Assembly (NCBI RefSeq): GCF_014193695.1
Contig: NZ_JACHZR010000001.1
Location: forward strand, 471,309 to 535,308
Length of the DNA: 64,000 bases
Direction: 5' to 3'
Origin: Rhizobium sp. BK316
GTDB lineage: Bacteria > Pseudomonadota > Alphaproteobacteria > Rhizobiales > Rhizobiaceae
Under the pieces are notes generated by a model that had not been told where the DNA came from, did no database searches, and worked only from the letters and a program-made list of their open reading frames with translations. The position numbers and the translations under genes are program-made. Position 1 is the stretch's first letter. Every line of letters starts with the position of its first letter. Below are positions 16,743-26,679 of this stretch, in pieces.

Positions 16743-18041
16743 ATGCTCGTCAGCGAATACACGATCCCCGGCGTCCATGTCCGCGACCATCTCGTCGACG
16801 TGCCGCTCGACTGGAAAAAGCCGGATGGCGTATCGATCAAGGTCTTTGCGCGCGAGGTCTGCGATCCCACGCGTAAACAGGAAAAACTGCCCGTCCTGCT
16901 GTTCCTGCAGGGTGGTCCTGGCGGCAAATCACCGCGTCCGGTCGGCGGCGGCCCCTCGTGGCTTGGCGAAGCACTGAAGAATTACCGCGTCGTGCTGCTC
17001 GATCAGCGCGGCACCGGACGAAGCACCCGCATCGAGAGCGCCACGATGGCCGCCTTTGCGGATGGGAAGGCAGGGGCCGATTATCTCAGCCGTTTCCGTG
17101 CAGACAACATTATTGCCGATTGCGAGCATATCCGGAAGAGCGTGTTTGGCGGGGTACGCTGGGAGACGCTTGGCCAGAGTTATGGCGGCTTTCTGACGTT
17201 GACCTATCTGTCGCAGGCCCCGGAGGGACTGGCCGCCTGTTATGTCACCGGCGGACTGGCCGGGCTTTCCGCAACAGCCGATGACGTCTATCGCCGCACC
17301 TATCCGCGCGTCGCGGCCAAGAACCGGGAATATTATCGGCGGTATCCGGCTGATCGCGATCGCATCGCCCGTATCGCCGAGCGCATTGCCGCCGATGATG
17401 TCAGGCTTCCGGATGGTGATCGCCTGACGGTGCGCCGGCTGCAGACGATCGGCATCGATTTCGGCATGGCGCCGGGTTACGAGAATGTGCACTGGCTGGT
17501 GGACGAGGCCTTCTCCGATCAGGAGGAGACACGCTTTTCAGATGCCTTCCTGGCCTCGGTCATGTCGCTGACCTCATATGACGGAAATCCAATGTTCGCG
17601 GTGCTGCAGGAAAGCATTTACGGGCAGGGTAAGACTGCAACGGGTTGGGCCGCGGAGCGCATCCGATCGGAATTTGTCGAATTCGGTGAAGAGAGCCGGC
17701 CGCTCTATCTGACCGGCGAGATGATGTATCCGTGGATGTTTGAGGAAATCCGCTCGTTGCGGCCGTTCCGCGATGCCATGGAGGCGCTGGCGCGTTGCGA
17801 CGGGTTCGAGCCGCTCTACGATACTGCGCGGCTGTCATCGAGCGAGATCCCGGTCGCTGCGGCGGTCTATTTCGACGATATGTATGTCGATGCCGAGCTG
17901 TCGCTCGCAACCGCCCGTGACGTCGGCAATGTCAGGACCTGGGTGACGAATGAATTCGAACATGACGGCGTGCGCCAGTCGCCAGCCGTCTTCACACGTC
18001 TCAGGCAGATGGTGCGTGATCGCGGGGGTCCCCTCGGATAA
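16743..18041 (+). CDS. S33 family alpha/beta hydrolase, proline iminopeptidase-like
   Basis: A 432-residue alpha/beta hydrolase of the prolyl aminopeptidase group. GGPGG forms the oxyanion loop (residues 57-61), DQRGTGRS follows, and the nucleophile is Ser146 in GQSYGG. The DDMYVD segment and EFEHDGVR near the C-terminus probably hold the catalytic Asp and His. An in-frame GTG 30 bases upstream is possible, but the ATG at 16743 fits the family start and has a CAGGA site. It lies divergent to the M24 peptidase; both would release N-terminal or proline-linked residues from peptides. Confidence 0.88.
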   Translation: MLVSEYTIPGVHVRDHLVDVPLDWKKPDGVSIKVFAREVCDPTRKQEKLPVLLFLQGGPGGKSPRPVGGGPSWLGEALKNYRVVLLDQRGTGRSTRIESATMAAFADGKAGADYLSRFRADNIIADCEHIRKSVFGGVRWETLGQSYGGFLTLTYLSQAPEGLAACYVTGGLAGLSATADDVYRRTYPRVAAKNREYYRRYPADRDRIARIAERIAADDVRLPDGDRLTVRRLQTIGIDFGMAPGYENVHWLVDEAFSDQEETRFSDAFLASVMSLTSYDGNPMFAVLQESIYGQGKTATGWAAERIRSEFVEFGEESRPLYLTGEMMYPWMFEEIRSLRPFRDAMEALARCDGFEPLYDTARLSSSEIPVAAAVYFDDMYVDAELSLATARDVGNVRTWVTNEFEHDGVRQSPAVFTRLRQMVRDRGGPLG

Positions 18042-18050
18042 TCCGAGGGG
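18030..18050. terminator. Palindrome over the S33 gene stop, between convergent genes
   Basis: Arms CCCCTCGGAT and ATCCGAGGGG, 10 bp and perfect, nearly without a loop; the TAA stop of the peptidase gene lies inside. It separates this gene from the convergent ABC operon. No T-run, so activity as a terminator is uncertain. Confidence 0.5.
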
Positions 18051-18086
18051 CCTTCATCTCGGGTGCGTTCGCGGGCCTGCCAGACG

Positions 18087-19184
18087 TCAGGCCGAAAGCG
18101 ACCTGCCGCCGATGGGATCGAAGAGGTGCATACGGTTCATGTTGAAGGAGAGCGGCATTTTCGTGCGCGGACGCGGATCGCTCTCCGGATCGACATTAGC
18201 GCATATGCCGACCGAACCGATGTCGAAATAGATCATTGTTTCCGGCCCCAGCGGCTCCACCAGATCGATATCAGCCTCGATGGTTTCAAAGCCGGGTTTC
18301 TGCGCCAGGCTTGATATCGATTCAGGCCGGATTCCGAAGATGACCGGCTTGCCGGCATGCGCCAGGTATTCCTGAGCCCGCGTCACTGGAACCGCAAGCC
18401 GGCTGCCGTCTTCCAGGATGACGACCAGTCCATTGCCGTCGGCCTCGAGCGATGCGTTGAGGAAGTTCATCGACGGCGAGCCGATGAAACCGGCCACGAA
18501 CTGACTGACAGGATTATGGTAGAGTTCCTGCGGCGGACCGGCCTGCTCGATAATGCCGCCATTCATGACGACGACGCGATCGGCCATGGTCATCGCCTCG
18601 ACCTGATCGTGGGTGACATAGACGGTCGTGGTCGGCAACAATTGGTGCAGGCGCTTGATCTCGGTACGCATCTGCACCCGCAGCTTTGCATCGAGGTTGG
18701 AAAGCGGTTCGTCGAACAGGAAGACCTTGGGATTGCGTACGATGGCGCGGCCCATCGCGACGCGTTGGCGCTGCCCGCCCGACAGTTGGCCGGGGCGCCG
18801 CGACAGGAGTTCGGTAATATGCAGCGTCTCAGCGGCACGGCTGATGCGCTCGTCGATCTCCGTTTTCGGCAGCTTCTGCTGTTCGAGGCAGAAGGAGATG
18901 TTTTCCCTGACACTCATGTGCGGATAGAGCGCGTAGTTCTGGAACACCATAGCAATGTCGCGCTTGCCGGGGCCAAGCCGGTTGACGACCTGATCGCCGA
19001 TGACGATATCACCGCCGGTTATATGCTCCAGTCCAGCGATCATGCGCAGCGTCGTCGATTTGCCGCAGCCGGACGGGCCGACGAAGACGACGAATTCGTT
19101 GTCCTCGATATTGAGGTTGATGCCGCGCACGGCTTCGTAGATGCCGTAGGATTTGACCACGTTGCGCAGTTCAAGGCGTGCCAT
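18087..19184 (-). CDS. Sugar ABC transporter ATP-binding protein (MalK/UgpC type)
   Basis: A 365-residue ATPase that powers the importer encoded upstream. Walker A is GPSGCGKST at residues 36-44, the Q-loop is [11 protein letters not shown], the ABC signature [15 protein letters not shown], Walker B VFLFDEP with the D-loop SNLDAKLR, and the switch His is in VTHDQ. The C-terminal 120 residues form the TOBE-type regulatory domain of the MalK group. It is the last gene of a five-gene operon, 10 bases after the glycosidase gene. Confidence 0.92.
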   Translation of the reverse strand: MARLELRNVVKSYGIYEAVRGINLNIEDNEFVVFVGPSGCGKSTTLRMIAGLEHITGGDIVIGDQVVNRLGPGKRDIAMVFQNYALYPHMSVRENISFCLEQQKLPKTEIDERISRAAETLHITELLSRRPGQLSGGQRQRVAMGRAIVRNPKVFLFDEPLSNLDAKLRVQMRTEIKRLHQLLPTTTVYVTHDQVEAMTMADRVVVMNGGIIEQAGPPQELYHNPVSQFVAGFIGSPSMNFLNASLEADGNGLVVILEDGSRLAVPVTRAQEYLAHAGKPVIFGIRPESISSLAQKPGFETIEADIDLVEPLGPETMIYFDIGSVGICANVDPESDPRPRTKMPLSFNMNRMHLFDPIGGRSLSA

Positions 19185-19194
19185 TGCGATCTCC

Positions 19195-21126
19195 CTACTT
19201 CTCGTGCAGCCAGACGGCCATCGCGCCCGGCTCTCTGTTTGCCCAAAGATGATAGGGGATTGCCCTGAAACGTCTCGGCTTCAGCGCCGGCGGCTCTGTG
19301 CGATAGAGTGTTTCCCGCCAGTCGGATGCATCGGCTTCCAGCGCATCGCCTTCAAGAACCGTGGCCCCGCCGAGAAGCGTGTCGTCGAAGATTGCGACAA
19401 TCTCGCCCTGCGAGGGCAGCCTCAGCCGTTGCGGCTCCGTGCCGAGATCGGCTTCCTCGACGCAGAAGATCACCGGGCCGCGCCGTAGCGCAAAACGGCC
19501 ATTGTCTTCGGTTGCGGCCGGATGGGCATAGAGCCGGTCGACAGGCATATCGAAGGAGAGGCGAACCTCGTCGCCATCCTTCCATTCGCGTTCGATTGCC
19601 GCATAGCCCTTGCTGATATCGAGCTTGATCGCCCCGCCATTGACGAAGGCCTCGGCATCGCGGCACCAGCCGGGAATGCGCAGGCGCAGCGTGAAACGCT
19701 TCGGCTGTTCGAGGCCGAGCGAGATCCTGACGTCGCCATTCCACGGATATTCCGTCTTCTGCGTCAGGCGCAGGAAAGTATTGCCGACCGAGAGTTCGGC
19801 GGCGTTTTCGCCGTAGAGATGGATTGCCACCTCATCGGCTTTGGTCGAGTAGAAGTACTGGCCGAGCGAGGTGATGAAGCGGGCGATATTGGTCGGGCAG
19901 CATGGGCAGTAGTGCCACTTCCAGCGGCGGTTCTGGCCGTGGCTTTCGAGCACGTTCTCATAGAAATAATGCTCGCCGTCGCGCGAAATGCCTGACAGTG
20001 CGCCGTTGTAGAGCACGATTTCGAGCTTGTCGGTAAATTTGCTGTCGAGCTCGATCTGCGCCATACGATGGCTGAAGAAGCCGAGTGCCACGGCAGCGCA
20101 GGTTTCGGCATAGGCCGTCTCGTTCGGCAGGTCGTATTCGCGGGTAAAGCCCTCGTTCGAAGCCGAAGGGCCGAGGCCGCCGGTGACATAGAGCTGACGT
20201 CCCACCAGATTGTCGAACAGCCGGTCGCAGGCGTTTTTCAGGCTTTCGTCGTCATTCTCGAAGGCAAGGTCGGCCATGGCGGAGAACAGGTACATGGCGC
20301 GCACCGCGTGGCCGACGACCTGTGTCTGCTCGCGCACCGGCATATGGGCCTGGCTGTAGGCATAGGTCTGAAAGACGTAGCTGGCCGGGTCTTCGCCGCG
20401 CTTGCGCGCCTCCTCGTCGTAATAGGAGGGCACCTGACCGCGCTCGTCGACGAAATAGGTGGCAAGCTTTAGATGCCGGGGATCCCTCGTCACGCGGTAG
20501 AGCTTGATCAGGGCCAGCTCGATTTCCTCATGCGCATCATAGCCGCGCAGCTTGCCCGGCTCGCGGCCGAAGGTGTCGATGATGTGATCGACGGCGCGGA
20601 TCATCACGTCAAGGAAGCGACGCTTGCCTGTCGCCTCGAAATAGGCGACGGCGCCTTCCAGCAGATGTCCCATCGAATACATTTCATGCAGGTCGCGCAG
20701 GTTGGTCCAGCGCTTTTCCGGCTCGCGACGGATGAACCAGCTGTTGAGGTAACCGTCGGCCATCTGGCCGTGTTCGAGCTTTTCGACGATCGCGTCGATC
20801 TTCGCCTCGATGTCAGGGTTCGGACTGTTCTTCAGCGTGTAGCTCGCTGCCTCGATCCATTTGCCGAAATCGGAATCGAAGAAATGCTGCATCGACAGGC
20901 CACTCGGCTGGATGGGCCGCGCCAGCGGGCCGGCCGGCTTGTCGAAGTCGAGCACTTCGAGGAAGCCTTCCTCATCGAGCCGCATATGCTGGGTTGGAAT
21001 GGTCACGTCGCGGACGGTCTCCGTCCAGCTCTTCCAGAAGCCGCCATTGAAGGCGACGCGGGTGTGGTCGGCCGGCACGTATCGGTCGATCGGGGATCGT
21101 GACGGGGTTTTCTGGGCGATGGGCAT
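19195..21126 (-). CDS. GH127 glycoside hydrolase, beta-L-arabinofuranosidase-like
   Basis: A 643-residue member of GH127 (formerly DUF1680). Known members release L-arabinofuranose from beta-linked arabino-oligosaccharides of plant hydroxyproline-rich glycoproteins, using a zinc-bound catalytic cysteine. The cysteine-rich motif HYCPCCPTN is present, as is [13 protein letters not shown]. No signal peptide is seen, so it would act on sugars after import. The frame stays open upstream into the permease gene, but the ATG at 21126 has an AAGGAG site five bases before it. Its place between permease and ATPase genes ties it to the importer; arabinofuranosides are the best guess for the substrate. 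Confidence 0.88.
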   Translation of the reverse strand: MPIAQKTPSRSPIDRYVPADHTRVAFNGGFWKSWTETVRDVTIPTQHMRLDEEGFLEVLDFDKPAGPLARPIQPSGLSMQHFFDSDFGKWIEAASYTLKNSPNPDIEAKIDAIVEKLEHGQMADGYLNSWFIRREPEKRWTNLRDLHEMYSMGHLLEGAVAYFEATGKRRFLDVMIRAVDHIIDTFGREPGKLRGYDAHEEIELALIKLYRVTRDPRHLKLATYFVDERGQVPSYYDEEARKRGEDPASYVFQTYAYSQAHMPVREQTQVVGHAVRAMYLFSAMADLAFENDDESLKNACDRLFDNLVGRQLYVTGGLGPSASNEGFTREYDLPNETAYAETCAAVALGFFSHRMAQIELDSKFTDKLEIVLYNGALSGISRDGEHYFYENVLESHGQNRRWKWHYCPCCPTNIARFITSLGQYFYSTKADEVAIHLYGENAAELSVGNTFLRLTQKTEYPWNGDVRISLGLEQPKRFTLRLRIPGWCRDAEAFVNGGAIKLDISKGYAAIEREWKDGDEVRLSFDMPVDRLYAHPAATEDNGRFALRRGPVIFCVEEADLGTEPQRLRLPSQGEIVAIFDDTLLGGATVLEGDALEADASDWRETLYRTEPPALKPRRFRAIPYHLWANREPGAMAVWLHEK

Positions 21127-21155
21127 GGGAACTCCTTGAGCGGGCGGGCCGCTTC

Positions 21156-22025
21156 TCATTTCACGGCGCCGGCCGTCAGGCCGCGCACATAGTAGCGTTG
21201 AAGAAGAAGAAAGAGGATGATGCAGGGGATCATGGTGACCGCGATACCCGCCTGCAGCGCACCCCAGTCGATGATGCCGTAGAGGCCCGAAGACACGTTC
21301 ACCAGCATGATCGGCAGCGTGAACTTGTTCTGGTCCGACAGGAAGATGAGCGCCGCCAGGAACTCGTTCCACGAATTGAGGAAGGCAAACATCGCCACCG
21401 TCGCGACACCGGGCAGCGCGATCGGCAACATGATGCGGCGCAGGATTGTCGCCTGCGAGGCGCCGTCGATGCGGGCCGCTTCGATCAGCGCCTTTGGTAC
21501 GGCATCGAAGGCATTGCGCATCATGAAGACGGAGAACGGCAGCTGGAAGGTGACATAGATCAGCACCAGGCCGAACAGGTTGTTCTGCAGGCCGAGCAGC
21601 TTCAGGATCAGGAACAGCGGCGTCAGGATCGACTGGAACGGGATCATCATCGTTGCCATGATCAGCACGAAGAGGATCGACTGACCCGGAAACCTGAATT
21701 TGGAGAAGCCATAGCCGGCCGGCACCGAGACGACGACCGTCAGCACGACCGTGCCGATGGCGATCATCACCGAATTGGCGGCGTAGACATACCAGCCGGC
21801 GCCGACATTCTCGAGCCGCCGGTAATTCTCCAGCGAGAAGGTCTTGGAAAACAGCGCAGCCGGATTGGCGAGCGCCTCGGCTGCCGGCTTGAAGGAATTC
21901 GCTAGCGACCAGACGATCGGCATGATGAAGAAGATCGCGAGCAGGATCGATACGAGCAGGAAGAGCAGGTAGCCGGCCTGGCCGTCACGCGGATTATTAT
22001 TTGTATTGGATTGGGTCGAGGTCAT
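21156..22025 (-). CDS. Carbohydrate ABC transporter permease (MalG type)
   Basis: A 289-residue inner-membrane permease with six likely membrane segments. The EAA loop that docks to the ATPase is EAARIDGASQATILRRIMLPIA. The C-terminus YYVRGLTAGAVK is typical of MalG-type subunits. Its start overlaps the stop of the partner permease by one base, and the GH127 gene follows 29 bases downstream. Confidence 0.92.
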   Translation of the reverse strand: MTSTQSNTNNNPRDGQAGYLLFLLVSILLAIFFIMPIVWSLANSFKPAAEALANPAALFSKTFSLENYRRLENVGAGWYVYAANSVMIAIGTVVLTVVVSVPAGYGFSKFRFPGQSILFVLIMATMMIPFQSILTPLFLILKLLGLQNNLFGLVLIYVTFQLPFSVFMMRNAFDAVPKALIEAARIDGASQATILRRIMLPIALPGVATVAMFAFLNSWNEFLAALIFLSDQNKFTLPIMLVNVSSGLYGIIDWGALQAGIAVTMIPCIILFLLLQRYYVRGLTAGAVK

Positions 22026-22945
22026 TAGCCTTCCTCCGGGCGCTCGCGCAACAGCACGAATTGAATGGCGCTGATGGCGACCAGCACGATCAGCAGCGCA
22101 AAGGAGAGCGCCGAACCGTAGCCAAGCCGATAGGACGAGAAGGACGCCAGGTAGATCGAAAATACCGCAGAGATCGTGCTGTTTTCCGGCCCACCCTGGG
22201 TGATGATGAAGAACTGGTCGAAGGCAAGCATGGAGGAGGTGACGTTGAGCACCAGCGCCAGCACCAGCGAATTGCGCATCAGCGGCAGGGTAATGCGGCG
22301 AAAGCGGCTGAAGACGCTGGCGCCATCGATCTTGGCGGCCTCGATGACATCGTTGGAAATGCCCTGCAGGCCGGTCAGCAGGATGACCATGGTGAAGCCG
22401 GCGGTCTTCCAGACGACCATCAGGACGACCACGGCCATCGCCGGCCAGAAGCTTTCGAGCGGGCGTGGCGCAGAGTCGATCAAGCCGATGCCACGCAGGA
22501 CCTGTGCGAAGACGCCGCTATCGGGGTTGAGTAGCCACATCCAGAGGGTGGAGGCTGCGCCGAAGCCGATCACGACAGGCATGAAGAAAATCGTGCGAAA
22601 GAAGCCGGCCGAGCGCAGCGGGCGATCGACGAGCAGTGCCAGCGGAAAGGCCACTACGAAAATCGCCGCCGTTACGAGCAGGGTGTAGAGCATCGTGAAG
22701 CCCAGCGAATGCCAGAGCTGCGTGTCGCCCAAGAGCTCGCCGTAATTGGCGAGGCCGATGAATTTTTTCCGCCCGAGCAGCGGCCAGTTGTAGAAGCTCA
22801 TCCATATTGTCATGGCGAGCGGGACGAGAAACAGCACCAGGATGAAGAGGAAGCCGGGCAGGATGAAGGCCAGCCCCAGCCAGCCCTTCGGCTCCAGCTC
22901 CCCGGAGGTCGGCTGTTTGATACCAGTTGTCGGTGTGTCGACCAC
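22025..22945 (-). CDS. Carbohydrate ABC transporter permease (MalF type)
   Basis: A 306-residue permease with six likely membrane segments, and the first of the pair after the binding protein. The EAA loop reads EAAKIDGASVFSRFRRITLP. It ends in a one-base overlap with the MalG-type partner, so the two are made together as a heterodimer. The binding-protein gene lies 80 bases upstream. Confidence 0.92.
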   Translation of the reverse strand: MVDTPTTGIKQPTSGELEPKGWLGLAFILPGFLFILVLFLVPLAMTIWMSFYNWPLLGRKKFIGLANYGELLGDTQLWHSLGFTMLYTLLVTAAIFVVAFPLALLVDRPLRSAGFFRTIFFMPVVIGFGAASTLWMWLLNPDSGVFAQVLRGIGLIDSAPRPLESFWPAMAVVVLMVVWKTAGFTMVILLTGLQGISNDVIEAAKIDGASVFSRFRRITLPLMRNSLVLALVLNVTSSMLAFDQFFIITQGGPENSTISAVFSIYLASFSSYRLGYGSALSFALLIVLVAISAIQFVLLRERPEEG

Positions 22946-23025
22946 TATTTTTCCTCGAAGATTTCAAAACCGCATGTCGGCAATCCGGGATGTGCGGGGC
23001 GGAAGGCCGCCCCGCTTCGGTACAA

Positions 23026-24270
23026 TTACGGATTGGTGCGGTCGAGGATCTTGGTGAAGTCGCCTTGCGCCTTCTTGATCGAACCATCGACATCGTCGCC
23101 AAAGATCGTGCCCTGGATCAGATTGAGGAACGGGCCGGTGCGGCTCACGAACAGCTCATCCGAGGAGAAGGTGTAGGGCGTACGTGCCTTGGCCAGGATG
23201 TCGTAGGCGATGAGATTGCGCTGATCGAACTTGGCATAGGCTTCCTTGGCGAGGTCCGTGCGCGACGGCATGCCGGATTCCTGGGTGATATAGACCTGCT
23301 GCTCAGGCTCCATGTAGAATTTCACGAAGTCGAGCGCGACCTTCTTCTTCTCCTCGCTGATGCCTTTGATGAGGGCCACCGTATCGCCGCCGGCAAAGCT
23401 CGATGCGCCGCCCTTCGGGCCTGGGATCGGGGCGACCGCGAACTTGACGTCGGGATATTTGCTCGTCAGCAGGTTGACGATGTAGGAACCGGTCATGAGG
23501 ATGCCGACTTTGCCGGAGGCGAAGGCTTCGACGGCGTTGTTGCCGTTGCCTGAGCGGGAGGTCGGATGAATGGCGCCCTCTTTCCACATGTCGCGATAGG
23601 CGGCAATGGTGTCGCGCAGCGCCGGCGTGTCGACGGTGGCCGTGCGGCCGTCTTCGGAGAGCACGTCGGCATTGGCGGCCCAAAGATGCGGCAGGAAGTC
23701 GTAGATCAGCCAGCTGCCGGAATTGGCGACGAAGTAGAAGCCGTAGGTTTCTTTGTCGAGCGCGTGTATCTTCTTGGCGTCGGCAGCGATCTCTTCGAGT
23801 GAGGCCGGAGCCTTCTCCGGATCGAGGCCGGCCTTCTTGAAGAGGTCGGTATTGTAGGCGATGATCGAGGCATCGGGCAGCGCCGGCACGCCGTAGACTT
23901 TGCCGTCATAAGTGGCGAGGCGGATATGCGACGGGCTTAGCGCCGCCGAATACGGCAGGCTCTTGACGAAATCGCTGATGTCTTCAAGGCTGTCATTGGC
24001 CGCGAAAGTCGGCAGGTAGATCAGGTCGAGGACCGCGCCATCAGGCGCTGCACCACCGGCAATCGCGGCACCGAGCTTCGGAACCATCTGCTCGGCGGTG
24101 ATCTGGGTGACGTTAACCTTGTCGGAATGCGAGGCGTTGTATTTTTCAGCCAGGCCCTGAAGCACGGCGCCCGAAGACGTCCGCACCCATAGCGTGATTT
24201 CTTCGGCGCTGGCGAGAGAAGAGCTCGCCAGCAGCGCAACGACGGCAATGGTGGTTTTCAAATGTAACAT
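23026..24270 (-). CDS. ABC transporter sugar-binding protein
   Basis: A 414-residue periplasmic binding protein of the family 1 (MalE-like) group and first gene of the arabinofuranoside-type operon. The signal peptide is MLHLKTTIAVVALLASSSLASAEE. The ATG at 24270 is chosen because it begins the signal peptide and has an AGGGGAA site; the open frame reaches 31 codons further up without one. The ligand is inferred only from the GH127 neighbour. The promoter lies in the shared region with the divergent LacI regulator, where a large palindrome sits. Confidence 0.92.
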   Translation of the reverse strand: MLHLKTTIAVVALLASSSLASAEEITLWVRTSSGAVLQGLAEKYNASHSDKVNVTQITAEQMVPKLGAAIAGGAAPDGAVLDLIYLPTFAANDSLEDISDFVKSLPYSAALSPSHIRLATYDGKVYGVPALPDASIIAYNTDLFKKAGLDPEKAPASLEEIAADAKKIHALDKETYGFYFVANSGSWLIYDFLPHLWAANADVLSEDGRTATVDTPALRDTIAAYRDMWKEGAIHPTSRSGNGNNAVEAFASGKVGILMTGSYIVNLLTSKYPDVKFAVAPIPGPKGGASSFAGGDTVALIKGISEEKKKVALDFVKFYMEPEQQVYITQESGMPSRTDLAKEAYAKFDQRNLIAYDILAKARTPYTFSSDELFVSRTGPFLNLIQGTIFGDDVDGSIKKAQGDFTKILDRTNP

Positions 24271-24378
24271 GCGGGTTCCCCTTCTCTTATGCGAGGCTCC
24301 TCTGCCTCGAGACAAAGACGACGTTAAAGGAGAAAATTTTTTATGTCGACAGGCTGTATGCATGAAAAGGCCATGTTT

Positions 24379-24429
24379 TTGTTAAAACCTTTTAGCAACT
24401 AAATTATTTCTGCTAAAAGGTTTTAACAA
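24379..24429. promoter_or_regulatory. Double operator-like palindrome between ABC operon and lacI-type gene
   Basis: Two perfect 19-bp arms, TTGTTAAAACCTTTTAGCA (24379-24397) and its exact complement (24411-24429), separated by 13 bases of A/T-rich sequence. Each arm contains TTAAAACCTTTTAG, close to the near-symmetric TNAAAAC-GTTTTNA type bound by many LacI-family dimers. The site lies 109 bases before the binding-protein gene and 22 before the regulator gene, so it probably controls both. Confidence 0.7.
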
Positions 24430-24450
24430 GCCAGTTGAACGGGTGGGATT

Positions 24451-25464
24451 TTGAAGGAATCAAGCGGCGGCCGGCATACGATCCGTGACGTGGCGAAGGC
24501 TGCGGGCGTGAGTATTTCAACGGCCTCGAACGCGCTGAACGGTACCGGGCGGACCAATGCTGAGACGCGCGAAAAGGTGAGAAGGATCGCCGAGGAGATC
24601 GGATTCCGTCCGAATGCTCTCGCGCGTGGGCTGTTGACCAAGCGCAGCCACGCGATCGGCATGCTGACCAACGATACCTATGGACGTCTGACACTACCGA
24701 TGGCATCAGGCGTGTCGGAAGTGCTGGTCGACCATGGTGTCTCGCTCTTCCTCTGCGCCACCAACAACAATCCGAGGCTTGCGAAACTACACCTCGAAGC
24801 GCTGCTCGACCGGCAGGTCGACGGGATCATTTTCACCGCGACGCGTATCGACCTCGAGCCGCCGCCGGAACTGACCAAGCTGCGTATCCCGGTCGTCTAT
24901 GTTTTCGCGCAGGGGCCGTCGGACAGCGTCAGCTTCCATCCCGATGATGCCCAGGGCGCGCGGCTTGCGGTCGAACATCTCCAGCGCCTCGGCCGCTCGC
25001 GCATCCTTCACATCACCGGCGAGCAGAATTATCGCGCCGCCTGCATTCGCGCCGAGGCCTACCGGGAGCTCGTCGGGCCGACGGCCGAGGTCATGTTCGG
25101 CGACTGGTCAGAAGAATGGGGACATGCGGCGATCGAGACCGTCTTCTCGCGATCCGGTGCAAAACCGGACGCGATCTTCTGCGGCAGCGACGAGATCGCC
25201 CGCGGCGTCATTGATGCGTTGCGCGACAGAAACATCTCCATCCCCGACGATATCGCGGTCGTCGGTTTCGATAATTGGGAGGTCGTCTCACGGCAGACGC
25301 GTCCGCCTTTGACGACGGTCGATATGGAGCTCAAGGAACTCGGTCACCGGGCGGGACTTGCGATCCTCGGCTTATCGAAAGGCGAGACGGTCGCACCCGG
25401 TGTTGAGAGATTGCCCTGTACACTTGTCATTCGCCGTTCCGCTGACCAACCCGGCCAAGCCTGA
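24451..25464 (+). CDS. LacI-family transcriptional regulator
   Basis: A 337-residue regulator. The N-terminal helix-turn-helix (TIRDVAKAAGVSISTASNALN, residues about 10-30) and hinge helix (RPNALARGLLTKRS) are followed by a periplasmic-binding-protein-like effector domain. It uses a TTG start after GGGTGGG; no better ATG is near. It is divergent from the ABC operon at 18.1-24.3 kb and is its likely local repressor, with an imported or released sugar as inducer. The palindrome at 24379-24429 is its probable target. Confidence 0.9.
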   Translation: MKESSGGRHTIRDVAKAAGVSISTASNALNGTGRTNAETREKVRRIAEEIGFRPNALARGLLTKRSHAIGMLTNDTYGRLTLPMASGVSEVLVDHGVSLFLCATNNNPRLAKLHLEALLDRQVDGIIFTATRIDLEPPPELTKLRIPVVYVFAQGPSDSVSFHPDDAQGARLAVEHLQRLGRSRILHITGEQNYRAACIRAEAYRELVGPTAEVMFGDWSEEWGHAAIETVFSRSGAKPDAIFCGSDEIARGVIDALRDRNISIPDDIAVVGFDNWEVVSRQTRPPLTTVDMELKELGHRAGLAILGLSKGETVAPGVERLPCTLVIRRSADQPGQA

Positions 25465-25488
25465 GGTCAGCCAGTTCTGGTCGATCAT

Positions 25489-26679
25489 CTATACGCGCGC
25501 TGCCTGATTGGTCTCGCTCTTGATCCCCGCTCTGTTGTCAGTTCCGCGCGACTTCAGCGCTTTCGTCAGGCATAAGGCCGCAATGATAACTGGCAAGCAG
25601 ACGAGATAAGCGACCCTGATGCCCGCGTGTTCAGCGACAAACCCGAGCAGCGGGGGTGCCAGAAAGAAGACGACGAAGGACATCTGCCCGAGGGCTGCGA
25701 CATTCAGATGGGCCGGACGATCGGTCCGCTGGGCTGCCGCGGAAACCGCCAGAGGGTAGACTGCGCTGCAGCCGCCGCCCATCAGCGCGAAGCCGAGCAG
25801 CGCGACATAGGGGTGTGGCGCGAGCCAGACGGCGCAGAGGCCCCCCACGGAGAGAATCAGCAGAAAGGTCGCGACAGCACGCGCGCCAAATCGATCGACC
25901 AGCGGATCGACGAACAGCCGCGCCACGGCCATGAAGAATGTAAACAGCGTCAGCCCAAGGCCGCCGATAAAGGGCTCGGCTGCGAAGGCATCGCGCATAT
26001 AAATGGCTGACCAGTCGATGCCAGCGCCTTCCACGAGAAAGGCGGCAATACCGATCACGCAAAGCGGCATCAGTCCCCATGTCGGCAGCGCGATGCTCGG
26101 ACCTTCTACATGTTCACCCTCATCACGAGCCGGCGCATTCTTGATGCCCGAAATAACGATAGTGCCGACGATCAGAACGAAGGTGAATGTCAGTGCGAGG
26201 TGGAGATGCATGGGCACGCCCGCTTGACGAACGGCCGAGCCAACGAGCGCGGTCAGGAAGAAACCAAGGCTCCAGAAGCCATGCGCCCTATTCATCACGC
26301 CGCGACCGAGCTGGGCTTCGATGCGGTCGATCTCGACATTAAGATTGATCTCCAACGCGCCTGCCAGCAGGCCTTCGCAGAAAAGAATGAAGAAAACCAA
26401 CCAGGCGGCGTTGGCCCAGGGGATGGTTGCCAGCAGAGCGGACGTACCGAGCACCGTCAGAAACGCTGTCTTGCGCGCGCCGAACTGGGCAATGAGTGGG
26501 GATGCGAAGGTCAGGGAAATCAGCGCACCGATCGCCGCACCGATCAGCGTGAGGCCGAGTTCGGACTTGTTGACGCCCAGCGCATCCTGAAGGTCAGGCA
26601 ATCGCGAGAGCAATGCTCCCATCGATATGGCGAAGAGAAAGAAGCAGACATAGATCCGGTGTTGCGGCTGGATGTGCAT
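25489..26679 (-). CDS. MFS transporter
   Basis: A 396-residue major facilitator with about 12 membrane segments. The early RLPDLQDALGVNKSELG loop and the central GARAVATFLLILS region resemble the sugar/FucP-YbjJ-like branch of the superfamily. The substrate is unknown; import or export cannot be told from sequence. It is convergent with the LacI-type gene, 24 bases apart, and stands alone. Confidence 0.88.
   Translation of the reverse strand: MHIQPQHRIYVCFFLFAISMGALLSRLPDLQDALGVNKSELGLTLIGAAIGALISLTFASPLIAQFGARKTAFLTVLGTSALLATIPWANAAWLVFFILFCEGLLAGALEINLNVEIDRIEAQLGRGVMNRAHGFWSLGFFLTALVGSAVRQAGVPMHLHLALTFTFVLIVGTIVISGIKNAPARDEGEHVEGPSIALPTWGLMPLCVIGIAAFLVEGAGIDWSAIYMRDAFAAEPFIGGLGLTLFTFFMAVARLFVDPLVDRFGARAVATFLLILSVGGLCAVWLAPHPYVALLGFALMGGGCSAVYPLAVSAAAQRTDRPAHLNVAALGQMSFVVFFLAPPLLGFVAEHAGIRVAYLVCLPVIIAALCLTKALKSRGTDNRAGIKSETNQAARV

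Noticed and set aside
19195..21372. Longer form of the GH127 protein
   Set aside because: The extra 82 codons overlap the permease gene and read as low-complexity sequence; a good ribosome site marks 21126 as the start.
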